A stretch of DNA of 64,000 bases from positions 6,269,001 through 6,333,000 of the forward strand of contig NZ_JAQFII010000001.1 in assembly GCF_029504575.1 (NCBI RefSeq), read 5' to 3'. The position numbers were made by a program, and so were the translations under genes. Under the pieces are notes generated by a model. That model saw only the letters and a list, made by a program, of their open reading frames with translations, did not search any database and was not told where the DNA came from. Positions within the stretch are counted from its first letter, which is position 1. Each line of letters starts with the position of its first letter. Source of the stretch: Streptomyces sp. SPB162. Lineage in GTDB: Bacteria; Actinomycetota; Actinomycetes; Streptomycetales; Streptomycetaceae. Positions 26,584 through 34,308 of the stretch are shown here, one piece after another.

Positions 26584-27594
26584 ATGGACTTCGGCCTCGT
26601 CCTGCAGACGGATCCGCCCGCTTCCGGTGTCGTCGGCCTCATGCGCCGCGCGGAGCGCAATGGGTTCACCCACGGTTGGACCTTCGACTCCGCCGTTCTC
26701 TGGCAGGAGCCCTTCGTCATCTACAGCCGCATCCTCGAACACACCCGCAAACTGATCGTCGGCCCGATGGTCACCAACCCCGGCACCCGCACCTGGGAGG
26801 TGACCGCGTCCACCTTCGCCACCCTCAACTCCATGTACGGCAACCGCACGGTCTGCGGCATCGGGCGCGGCGACTCGGCGATGCGCGTCGCCGGGCGCAA
26901 GCCCAACACCCTCGCGCGGGTCGGCGAGGCGATGGGCGTCATCCGCGACCTCGCCGAGGGCCGCGAGGCGTCCGTCGACGGCACGCCCATGCGACTGCCG
27001 TGGGTGGAGGACGGGAAGCTGCCCGTCTGGATGGCCGCCTACGGGCCCAAGGCCCTGGCCCTGGCGGGGGAGAAGGCCGACGGGTTCATCCTGCAGCTGG
27101 CCGACCCGTTCCTCACCGAGTGGATGATCCGCGCGGTCCGGGACGCGGCGTCGGCCGCCGGCCGGGACCCGTCCGCCCTCACCATCTGCGTCGCCGCGCC
27201 CGCCTACGTCACGGACGGCAGCGACGAGCAGTTGGCGCACGCGCGCGAGCAGTGCCGCTGGTTCGGCGGCATGGTCGGCAACCACGTCGCCGACCTCGTC
27301 TCCCGCTACGGCGAGCACTCCGGCCTGGTGCCCGACGAGCTGACCGCGTACATCAAGCGGCGCCAGGGGTACGACTACGCCCACCACGGCCGCTCGGGCA
27401 ATCCCGACACCGCGTTCGTGCCCGACGAGATCGTCGACCGGTTCTGCCTGCTCGGCCCGGTCGAGGCGCACCTCGCCAAGCTCGAACACCTCCGGAGCCT
27501 CGGCGTCGACCAGTTCGCGCTGTACGACATGCACGACGCCAAGGAGTCGACCATCGACGCCTACGGCGAGCACATCATCCCCGCGCTGGGCTGA
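26584..27594 (+). CDS. Luciferase-like (LLM) oxidoreductase, TIGR03842-like
   Basis: The protein has 336 residues and the bacterial luciferase-like TIM-barrel pattern: MDFGLVLQTDPPASGVVGLM at the start, GTRTWEVTASTFATL, and LPVWMAAYGPKALALAGEKADG. Recall places it near the F420-dependent family TIGR03842, which often accompanies hydantoinase genes. These enzymes use F420 or FMN. The operon lacks a classic dihydropyrimidine dehydrogenase, so this protein may do the ring-reduction or another redox step (inference). AGGAG lies 7 bases before ATG 26584. Confidence 0.82.
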   Translation: MDFGLVLQTDPPASGVVGLMRRAERNGFTHGWTFDSAVLWQEPFVIYSRILEHTRKLIVGPMVTNPGTRTWEVTASTFATLNSMYGNRTVCGIGRGDSAMRVAGRKPNTLARVGEAMGVIRDLAEGREASVDGTPMRLPWVEDGKLPVWMAAYGPKALALAGEKADGFILQLADPFLTEWMIRAVRDAASAAGRDPSALTICVAAPAYVTDGSDEQLAHAREQCRWFGGMVGNHVADLVSRYGEHSGLVPDELTAYIKRRQGYDYAHHGRSGNPDTAFVPDEIVDRFCLLGPVEAHLAKLEHLRSLGVDQFALYDMHDAKESTIDAYGEHIIPALG

Positions 27595-27647
27595 ACCCGG
27601 ACCCCTGAACCCGGACCCCCTGAACCGGGACCCCTGACCCCTGGCCC
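27591..27647 (+). repeat. Four imperfect tandem copies of a 14-15 bp unit
   Basis: The unit CTGAACCCGGACCC repeats at 27591-27604, 27605-27619, 27620-27633 and, more diverged, 27634-27647. The first copy contains the TGA of the oxidoreductase gene. The array fills most of the gap before the permease gene and each copy carries a TGA. Confidence 0.75.
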
Positions 27648-27664
27648 GAGAGAACGAGGTGTCG

Positions 27665-29185
27665 ATGACCATCACCGCAAGTCCAGGGGACCGCGTCGAA
27701 CTGCCGGCCGACGCGGCCCTGCCCGACACCCGGTTCGCCAACGAGGACCTGCTGCCCGTCCCCGTCGCGCGCCGTACGTGGACGACGTACAACTTCACCG
27801 CGCTGTGGGTCGGGATGGCGCACAACATCCCGTCCTGGACGCTCGCCTCCGGGCTCGTCGCGCTCGGCATGGACTGGAAGCAGGCGGTCCTCACGATCGC
27901 CCTGGCCAACGTGATCGTGCTCTTCCCGATGCTCCTCACCGGGCACGCGGGACCCCGCTATGGCATCCCCTTCCCCGTTCTGGCCAGGGCCTCGTTCGGG
28001 CTGCGCGGAGCCAATCTGCCGGCGCTGGTGCGGGCGGCGGTGGCCTGCGCCTGGTTCGGCATCCAGACCTGGATCGGCGGGCAGGGCATCTTCGTCCTGC
28101 TCGGCAAGATCATCGGCGGCGGCTGGGCGGACGTCGGGAAGATCGGCGGCTACCCGTGGACCATGTGGCTGTGCTTCGTGGCCTTCTGGGCCCTCGAACT
28201 GGCCATCATCTACCGGGGCATGGACACCCTGCGGCGCTTCGAGAACTGGGCCGCGCCGTTCGTCCTGGTCGGCGCCGTCGTGCTGCTGGTCTGGATCACG
28301 GTGAAGGCCGGCGGACTGGGGCCGCTGCTCGACCAGCCGTCGAAGCTCGGCTGGGGCAGCGACTTCTGGCCGGTCTTCTTCCCGTCGCTGATGGGCATGA
28401 TCGGCTTCTGGTCCACGCTGTCGCTGAACATCCCCGACTTCACCCGTTTCGGCGCCGGCCAGCGCGCCCAGATATGGGGCCAGTCCCTGGGGCTGCCCAC
28501 GACGATGACGTTCTTCGCCCTGCTGTCGGTGCTGGTCACCTCCGGCTCGCAGGCCGTCTACGGAGCGGCGATCTGGAACCCGGTCGATCTCGCCGCCAAG
28601 ACCGACAACGTCTTCGGCCTGCTCTTCGCGCTGGTCACGGTCCTGGTCGCGACCCTCAGTGTGAACATCGCGGCCAATGTGGTGTCGCCGGCCTACGACC
28701 TGTCCAACCTCGCGCCGAAGTACATCAACTTCCGCACCGGCGCGCTGATCACCGGCGTGGTGGGCGTGGTGATCTTCCCGTGGAAGCTCATCGAGACCCC
28801 CGAGTTCTACATCTTCACCTGGCTGGGCGTGGTCGGCGGCCTGCTGGGCACGGTCGCGGGCATCCTCATCGCGGACTACTGGATCATCCGCCGCACCGTC
28901 CTGGACCTGGTGGACCTCTACACTCCCGGCGGCCGCTACTGGTACACCGCCGGGTGGAACTGGCGGGCGGTCGCGGCCTTCGCCCTCGGCGGGGTCCTGG
29001 CGGTCGGGGGCTCCCACTCCGAGCCCGGCAAGGGGCCGTTCCCCGCCGACGGCATGATCCCGTTCCTCAAGCCGCTCGCGGATTACGGCTGGGCCGTGGG
29101 CCTAGGCTCCGCGCTCGTCCTCTACACGGTGCTGATGCACCCCCTGCTCCGGCGAACCGTACGCCAGGACGGCACTTCGGTCTGA
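27665..29185 (+). CDS. NCS1 family nucleobase/allantoin permease
   Basis: The protein has about 506 residues with 12 predicted membrane helices. NCS1 features are NEDLLPVPVARRTWTTYNF before helix 1, WTLASGLVALGM, a G-rich GPRYGIPFPVLARASFG in helix 3 and NIPDFTRFG. It probably imports uracil, thymine, allantoin or hydantoins by cation symport to feed the enzymes encoded upstream. ATG 27665 has GAGG close upstream; GTG 27659 is a two-codon-longer alternative. It is the last gene of the catabolic operon. Confidence 0.85.
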   Translation: MTITASPGDRVELPADAALPDTRFANEDLLPVPVARRTWTTYNFTALWVGMAHNIPSWTLASGLVALGMDWKQAVLTIALANVIVLFPMLLTGHAGPRYGIPFPVLARASFGLRGANLPALVRAAVACAWFGIQTWIGGQGIFVLLGKIIGGGWADVGKIGGYPWTMWLCFVAFWALELAIIYRGMDTLRRFENWAAPFVLVGAVVLLVWITVKAGGLGPLLDQPSKLGWGSDFWPVFFPSLMGMIGFWSTLSLNIPDFTRFGAGQRAQIWGQSLGLPTTMTFFALLSVLVTSGSQAVYGAAIWNPVDLAAKTDNVFGLLFALVTVLVATLSVNIAANVVSPAYDLSNLAPKYINFRTGALITGVVGVVIFPWKLIETPEFYIFTWLGVVGGLLGTVAGILIADYWIIRRTVLDLVDLYTPGGRYWYTAGWNWRAVAAFALGGVLAVGGSHSEPGKGPFPADGMIPFLKPLADYGWAVGLGSALVLYTVLMHPLLRRTVRQDGTSV

Positions 29186-29197
29186 TTTGATGGAGCC

Positions 29198-30016
29198 ATG
29201 GTCAACGAGGTCGATGAGGAACTGCTCGCAGCCGTCGAGCGGGTGGTGCGGACCGTGGTCGCCGAGGAGGTCACGCCGCGCTGGCGGCGGCTCGCGGCCG
29301 AGGACGTGATCGAGAAGAACGGCCCCTACGACCTGGTGACCACCGCCGACCGCCGGGCGGAGGAACGGCTCACCGAGGAGCTGACCGCGCTGCTGCCCGG
29401 CTCGGTGGTCGTCGGCGAGGAGGCGGTCAGCGCCGACCTCAGCGTCCTCGGGCGGCTGGCCGGCGACGAACCGGTGTGGGTCGTCGACCCGGTCGACGGC
29501 ACCGCGAACTTCGTGCGCGGCGAGGACGGTTACGCGACGCTCGTCACCCTCGTGCAGGGCGGCGAGCCGCTCGCGTCCTGGACCTACGTCCCGGAGCGCG
29601 GGCTGATGGCGACCGCGCGGCGCGGCGCGGGCGCGTACCTGAACGGGCAGCCGATGCGCACGGCCGCCGCGCCGGATGGCGTCCTGCGGGTCTCGACGTC
29701 GAACCCGGTCTACCGCACCGAGAAGGAGCGGGAGCTGATCGGCCGGCTGGAGGCGGGCGGCGCGACGACCCGCTCGTGCACCTGCGCCGGCATCGAGTAC
29801 CTGGAGCTGGCCCGGGGCGGGGTGGACGGCGTCGCCTTCTTCTGGGAGCTGCCCTGGGACCATGCCGCCGGCCTGCTCTTGGTGACCGAGGCCGGCGGGG
29901 CGAGCCTGACGGCGGCCGGCGGGCCGTTCCGCATCCCCGGCGGCAACGCGTTGCCGTTCTCCATCGCCCGCGACGCGGAGACCGCGCGGCGGATCCTCGA
30001 CCTGATGGGCGCGTGA
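29198..30016 (+). CDS. Inositol monophosphatase family protein
   Basis: The protein has 272 residues. The lithium-sensitive phosphatase motifs are present: VVVGEEAVS for the first metal Glu, WVVDPVDGTANFVRG for the Asp pair and Gly-Thr, and ELPWDHAAGLLLVTEAGG near the C-terminus. Substrates in this family include inositol-1-phosphate, histidinol phosphate and fructose-1,6-bisphosphate; the sequence alone does not decide. GGAG lies 5 bases before ATG 29198, 12 bases after the permease. Its stop overlaps the next start as TGATG, so the two are translationally coupled. Confidence 0.85.
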   Translation: MVNEVDEELLAAVERVVRTVVAEEVTPRWRRLAAEDVIEKNGPYDLVTTADRRAEERLTEELTALLPGSVVVGEEAVSADLSVLGRLAGDEPVWVVDPVDGTANFVRGEDGYATLVTLVQGGEPLASWTYVPERGLMATARRGAGAYLNGQPMRTAAAPDGVLRVSTSNPVYRTEKERELIGRLEAGGATTRSCTCAGIEYLELARGGVDGVAFFWELPWDHAAGLLLVTEAGGASLTAAGGPFRIPGGNALPFSIARDAETARRILDLMGA

Positions 30017-31443
30017 TGAGCCGGACCGCGGTGGTGGACGTGGTGGTCGTCGGGGCCGGGCCGAACGGCCTGACGGCCGCCGCCGAACTGGCCCGCGCGG
30101 GCCTGTCCGTACAGATCTACGAGGCGGCCGACACTGTCGGCGGCGGCGCCAGGACCCAGGAGCTGACGCTGCCCGGCTTCCGCCACGACCCCTGCTCGGC
30201 GGTGCACCCCATGGGTGCCGGCTCGCCCGCGTTCAAGGCGCTGCCGCTGCGGGCGCACGGTCTGGAGTGGCTGCACCCCGAGCTGCCGATGGCGCACCCG
30301 TTCCCGGACGGCACGGCCGCGCTGCTGTCGCGTTCCGTGGGGGAGACCGCCGCGTCCTTCGGCGCGCACGACGCCGTACGCTACCGGCGGCTGGTGGCCC
30401 CCTACGTCGGCCACTGGAACACCATGGCCGCCGACCTGCTGCGGCCCCAGTGGCGCGGGGTGCCCCTCGACCCCTACCGGTTCGTCCGCTTCGGCCTGAC
30501 CGGGCTGCCGCCCGTCGCCGTGCTGGCGCGGCGGTTCCGCGACCCCAAGGCGCGCGCCCTGCTGGCCGGTCTGGCGGCGCACGCGATCACCCCGCTCAGC
30601 TCGCCGCTGACCGGCGCCACCGCCCTGATCTTCGCGCTCGCCGCGCACGCGGTGGGCTGGCCGATCCCGCGCGGCGGCTCGCAGTCGATCGCGGACGCCC
30701 TCGCGTCGTACCTCGAGGAGCAGGGCGGCGTCGTCCACACGGGGGTGACGGTCCGAAAGCTCGACGAGCTGCCGCCCGCGCGGGCCTACGTCTTCGACAC
30801 CTCGCCGACCGCGCTGGCCCGCATCGCCGGACTCGGCGACGCCTACCGGAACTACACCTACGGCCCGTCCGTCTTCAAGATCGACTACGCGCTGGACGGC
30901 CCCGTGCCGTGGACCGCGCCCGACGCCCGCCGGGCCGGCACGGTCCACATCGGCCCGACGTACACCGAGATCGGCGACGCGCTGAACCGCGCGGTCAGCG
31001 GCCGGCCCCCGCAGACCCCCTTCCTGATCACCTCCCAGCCGACGGTTGTCGACCCGACCCGGGCCCCCGAGGGCAAGCACGTCTTCTGGGCCTACGGCCA
31101 CGTCCCGCACGACTGGCACGGCGACGCCACCGATGCCGTCGAGCGCCAGATCGAGCGCTTCGCGCCCGGCTTCCGCGACCTCGTCCTGGCCCGCGCGGTC
31201 GCGGGCCCGGCCGAACTCGCCGCCCACAACGTCAACTACGTCGGCGGCGACATCGCCTGTGGCGCCTTCGCCGGCCTCCAGACGGTGCTCCGCCCGAAGA
31301 TCGCCTGGAACCCCTACGCCACGGCCCGCCCCAACGTCTTCCTCTGCTCCTCCGCGACCCCGCCGGGCCCCGGCGTCCACGGCATGAGCGGCCACCACGC
31401 GGCCCGCTCGGTCCTCAGGTCCCTGGCGAGGCGAGCGCGCTGA
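30016..31443 (+). CDS. FAD-dependent phytoene-dehydrogenase-like oxidoreductase
   Basis: The protein has about 475 residues. The N-terminus is a dinucleotide-binding fold, VVVGAGPNGLTAAAELARAG, then EAADTVGGGART. The C-terminus has CSSATPPGPGVHGMSGHHAA, the FAD-contacting end of the carotenoid/amine oxidoreductase group. The middle has no carotenoid-specific substrate motif and no carotenoid genes are nearby, so the substrate is unknown. It is co-translated with the phosphatase-like gene through a TGATG junction. Its last 29 bases overlap the convergent sirtuin gene. Confidence 0.83.
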   Translation: MSRTAVVDVVVVGAGPNGLTAAAELARAGLSVQIYEAADTVGGGARTQELTLPGFRHDPCSAVHPMGAGSPAFKALPLRAHGLEWLHPELPMAHPFPDGTAALLSRSVGETAASFGAHDAVRYRRLVAPYVGHWNTMAADLLRPQWRGVPLDPYRFVRFGLTGLPPVAVLARRFRDPKARALLAGLAAHAITPLSSPLTGATALIFALAAHAVGWPIPRGGSQSIADALASYLEEQGGVVHTGVTVRKLDELPPARAYVFDTSPTALARIAGLGDAYRNYTYGPSVFKIDYALDGPVPWTAPDARRAGTVHIGPTYTEIGDALNRAVSGRPPQTPFLITSQPTVVDPTRAPEGKHVFWAYGHVPHDWHGDATDAVERQIERFAPGFRDLVLARAVAGPAELAAHNVNYVGGDIACGAFAGLQTVLRPKIAWNPYATARPNVFLCSSATPPGPGVHGMSGHHAARSVLRSLARRAR

Positions 31444-32155
31444 GCAGCGCGGGGAGCGCCGTGCCGATCGGTTCGCGGATCACCTCGGCGGCCAACTCGT
31501 CGTAGGGCGTGGCCTCGGCGTTCACGATCACCAGCCGCGCGCCGTGCTCGGCCGCGATGCCGGCCAGGGAAGCCGCGGGCTGGACCCGCAGGGTCGTGCC
31601 CACGGCGAAGAACACGTCACAGCCCTTCGCGACGGCCATCGCCTGAGCGAGCACCTCGGGGTCGAGCCGCTGCCCGAACATCACCGTCGCGGACTTGAGG
31701 ATCCCCCCGCAGACCAGGCACGGCGGGTCCTGCTCACCGGCCGCCACCCGCTCCAGCGCGACATCCATGCCGCTGCGCGCATGACACTTCGTGCAGACGA
31801 CGGCGCGGGCCGTGCCGTGCAGCTCCAGCACCTTGCGGGCGGGCATCCCGGCCGCCTGGTGCAGGCCGTCGACGTTCTGCGTGATGACGCGTACCGGCAC
31901 ACCGGACCTCTCCAGCTCCGCCACCGCGTGGTGTGCGGCGTTGGGGCGGGCGTGCCAGGTCTCGCTGTCGCGCCGCATGAGCCAGGCGCGGCGGCGGATG
32001 TCCGGGTCGGCCACGTACGTGTCGTAGGTGACGAGCTTCTCCGCCTCGGGATCGCGCCGCCACAGCCCGTTGGGGCCGCGATAATCCGGAATTCCGGAAT
32101 CCGTGGAGACCCCGGCTCCGGTCAAGATCGCCACGAGGGGTTTGCGGTTGTTCAT
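31415..32155 (-). CDS. cobB: NAD-dependent protein deacylase (sirtuin)
   Basis: The protein has 246 residues with all sirtuin signatures: GAGVSTDSGIPDYRG for NAD, ITQNVDGLH with the catalytic region, the catalytic His in LELHGTA, and the zinc site CTKC with CLVC about 26 residues later. VGTTLRVQPAASL and VIVNAEATP close the NAD pocket. It removes acyl groups from lysines, for example on acyl-CoA synthetases. It is transcribed leftward and its 3' end overlaps the FAD oxidoreductase gene by 29 bases. Confidence 0.92.
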   Translation of the reverse strand: MNNRKPLVAILTGAGVSTDSGIPDYRGPNGLWRRDPEAEKLVTYDTYVADPDIRRRAWLMRRDSETWHARPNAAHHAVAELERSGVPVRVITQNVDGLHQAAGMPARKVLELHGTARAVVCTKCHARSGMDVALERVAAGEQDPPCLVCGGILKSATVMFGQRLDPEVLAQAMAVAKGCDVFFAVGTTLRVQPAASLAGIAAEHGARLVIVNAEATPYDELAAEVIREPIGTALPALLSALASPGT

Positions 32156-32249
32156 CCGCGCAGCGTAGGGGGCAACTCACGTGCGGACGAATGGGTTTGC
32201 GCCGGGCGGGTCGGTCGCGTTGTCGTACCGGGCGGTTACGGTTCAAGGT

Positions 32250-32849
32250 ATGACGGATCTTCGGGTATTGCATCGGCAGGCGCTGCGGACGGCGGAAGAG
32301 ATCACCGGAATGATCGGCGGGACTTCGCTGGACGTGGCGACGCCGTGCGGGGAGTGGACGCTGCGGCGGCTGCTGGAACACATGGTGGGGCAGAACCACG
32401 GCTTCGCCGCCGTGGCGCGGGGTGAGACGAAGGACCGGTCGGTCTTCGCCGACCGGTCGGTCGGGGAGGATCCGGCGGGGGCGTTCGCGGCCTCGGCCGC
32501 CGATGTGGCGGCGGCGTTCAGCGAGTCCGGGGTGCTGGACCGGCGGTGGTGGCTCCCGGAGATACGGGACGGGCGGCCCTTCCCCGCGACGGTGGCGATC
32601 GGCTTCCACTTCGTGGACACCGTGGTGCACGGCTGGGACGTGGCGCGGGCCATCGGCGTCGACGCGAAGTTCGACCCCGAGGTGCTGGCGGCGGCGCTGC
32701 CGGTGGCCGCGGCCGTTCCGGCGGGGGAGAGCCGGCTGGTCGAGGGCGCGGCGTTCGGGCCCGAGGTGGCCGACGGCGGTACCGGCGATCCGCTCGACAG
32801 GATCGTCGCGATACTGGGCCGCTCCCCGCAGTGGTCACCGCCCGCCTGA
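32250..32849 (+). CDS. TIGR03086-like DinB/MDMPI metal-binding protein
   Basis: The protein has 199 residues. ATG 32250 matches the usual start (MTDLRVLHRQALRTAEEI); a longer ATG at 32181 would add an unconserved leader. TPCGEWTLRRLLEHMVGQN carries the first metal His and FVDTVVHGWDVARAIG the later one, as in the mycothiol-dependent maleylpyruvate isomerase/DinB superfamily. These are four-helix bundles, often thiol-S-transferases using mycothiol. The specific reaction is unknown. It stands alone and converges with the nucleotidyltransferase gene. Confidence 0.82.
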   Translation: MTDLRVLHRQALRTAEEITGMIGGTSLDVATPCGEWTLRRLLEHMVGQNHGFAAVARGETKDRSVFADRSVGEDPAGAFAASAADVAAAFSESGVLDRRWWLPEIRDGRPFPATVAIGFHFVDTVVHGWDVARAIGVDAKFDPEVLAAALPVAAAVPAGESRLVEGAAFGPEVADGGTGDPLDRIVAILGRSPQWSPPA

Positions 32850-32876
32850 TCCCTCCGGCTCGTGGCCCGCTCCGGG

Positions 32877-33725
32877 TCAGGGGCCGAGCAGGCCGCGGAT
32901 GTCGGCGACGAGCGCGGCCGCCGCTTCGACGGCGGCCGCCGGGTCGTCGAGCCGGGTCAGGACGTCCTCGGCGCGGGCGCGGAAGTCCGGGGGCGTCGCG
33001 GGGAGCGCGGCCGCCGCGGCGAGGGCGCCCTTCTCGTTGAGGCACCAGGTGCGGTGGTGCGCGTGGAGGGACTGGGTGAGCACTCCGAGCGCCCGGGACA
33101 GGCAGAGCGCGGCGTGCAGGATGTCGCCGGTGCCGGCGGACTTGCGGGCGGCCGTCACGGAGAACTCCGCCTCCCACGCGGCGGCGACGAGCGCCTCGCG
33201 CAGCGGCTCGGGGTAGTGCAGGGTCTGCTCCCGCAGCGCGGTCAACTCCCCGTCCCGGTCGGCCAGTACGCGGCCCAACGCCACCTCGCCGGGGTAGGCG
33301 GGGGACCAGAAGCCGAGGGGGTGGCCGGGCTGGGTGCCCACCTCGTAGCGGCCGGCGCGGCAGTCGTCCCAGACGCGTTCGACGCGGTCGAGGTCGCGCA
33401 GGATCCAGTCGACCGGCGTCCCGTCGACGCTCAGCCAGGCGCCGCCGTTGACCCAGGGGCCCCAGCCGCCGGGGCCGGCGATCTCGACCGGTCCGGCCGC
33501 GAACTCCGCCGCGAGGGCGGCCAGCGCCGCGGTGTCCGGCTCACCCCGGTAGTACAGGCCCAGGTCCCAGTCGGAGTCCGGGCGGTGGGTGCCGCGGGCG
33601 CGGCTGCCGCCGAGCATCACCCCGGCGATGCCCGGGATGTTGGTCAGTCGCTCGGCCATCGCGTGCACCGCCGAGCCCGCCGTGCCGGGCGAGTGGGCAG
33701 CGGCGGTGGAGGAATCGTTGGACAC
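32877..33725 (-). CDS. Nucleotidyltransferase-domain protein
   Basis: The protein has 282 residues. Residues about 33-60 hold the pol-beta-type core: GVMLGGSRARGTHRPDSDWD, in which GGS and D-x-D bind nucleotide and metals, and the third acidic residue may be in VDGTPVDWILRD. The C-terminal half is helical, like the aminoglycoside/kanamycin nucleotidyltransferase group. It may adenylylate a small molecule, but the family is broad. The start region shares a palindrome-bearing intergenic gap with the divergent SCP2-like gene. Confidence 0.78.
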   Translation of the reverse strand: MSNDSSTAAAHSPGTAGSAVHAMAERLTNIPGIAGVMLGGSRARGTHRPDSDWDLGLYYRGEPDTAALAALAAEFAAGPVEIAGPGGWGPWVNGGAWLSVDGTPVDWILRDLDRVERVWDDCRAGRYEVGTQPGHPLGFWSPAYPGEVALGRVLADRDGELTALREQTLHYPEPLREALVAAAWEAEFSVTAARKSAGTGDILHAALCLSRALGVLTQSLHAHHRTWCLNEKGALAAAAALPATPPDFRARAEDVLTRLDDPAAAVEAAAALVADIRGLLGP

Positions 33726-33764
33726 GTTGCCAGCCTAAGCGAAGCGGCTCTAGGCTTACCCATC

Positions 33765-33785
33765 AGTAAACTTACTCTGGAGTAA
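33765..33785. promoter_or_regulatory. Overlapping palindromes, candidate operator
   Basis: TTACTC-TG-GAGTAA (33772-33785) is a perfect 14-bp palindrome. It is overlapped on the left by AGTAA-AC-TTACT (33765-33776). Both sit in the 74-base gap between divergent genes, 14 bases before the SCP2-like start. The TTAC/GTAA pattern is typical of TetR-type sites of fatty acid or sterol genes. Confidence 0.45.
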
Positions 33786-33799
33786 GGATGGTGCCCGGC

Positions 33800-34267
33800 A
33801 TGGCCGACATCGACGATCTCGACCTCGACACGCTCGACTTCGGTGCGGTCGAGCCGAAGGAGTTCGCCCGCATCGTCAAGGAGCTGCCCGTCCGGCGGAT
33901 CGCCGAGCTGATGAGCGGACCGCAGCGCAAGCGCGTGCTCGACGAGGTGTTCAACCGGATGGAGACCCTCTTCAAGCCGGACGTCGCGGGCAAGCGCGAC
34001 GCGCTCATCCGGTGGCGGATCACCAACGGCGACGACGCCCGCGACGTCTACGAGACGCACATCGCCGACGGCGCCTGCACGGTGTCCCGGCAGGAGAGCG
34101 GCCGCGACCCGCAGTTGACCCTCACCATGGCCGCCCCGGAGTTCCTCAAGCTCGTGTCCGGCAACGCCTCTGGCCCCGCGCTGTTCTTCACCCGTAAGCT
34201 CAAGATCCAGGGCGACATCCGCCTCGCCGGCGGACTGACGTACTTCTTCGACATACCGAAGGCGTGA
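33800..34267 (+). CDS. SCP2 sterol-carrier-like protein
   Basis: The protein has about 155 residues. ATG 33800 is 11 bases from AAGGA; ATG 33788 is an alternative but abuts that site. The domain spans about residues 50-150: RWRITNGDDARDVYETHI, LTLTMAAPEFLKLVSGNASG and TRKLKIQGDIRLAGGL match the SCP2 beta sheet and lipid pocket. Such small proteins bind fatty acyl or sterol-like ligands. Its promoter region contains overlapping TTAC/GTAA palindromes. The GGT-like gene follows 41 bases downstream. Confidence 0.83.
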   Translation: MADIDDLDLDTLDFGAVEPKEFARIVKELPVRRIAELMSGPQRKRVLDEVFNRMETLFKPDVAGKRDALIRWRITNGDDARDVYETHIADGACTVSRQESGRDPQLTLTMAAPEFLKLVSGNASGPALFFTRKLKIQGDIRLAGGLTYFFDIPKA

Positions 34268-34290
34268 GGGCGTAGATGCGGATACCCCGG

Positions 34291-34308
34291 CGGGGTCGGT
34301 AGACCCCG
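34291..34308 (+). promoter_or_regulatory. Hairpin directly before the GGT-like start codon
   Basis: CGGGGTC-GGTA-GACCCCG is a perfect 7-bp stem with a 4-base loop ending one base before GTG 34309. No other ribosome binding site is visible in the preceding 20 bases, so the structure may limit translation initiation. Confidence 0.45.

Noticed and set aside
24255..26720. An 821-codon minus-strand frame across the aminotransferase and dihydropyrimidinase genes
   Set aside because: Both plus-strand genes have complete active-site motifs. The minus frame has no recognisable domain and runs across gene borders.
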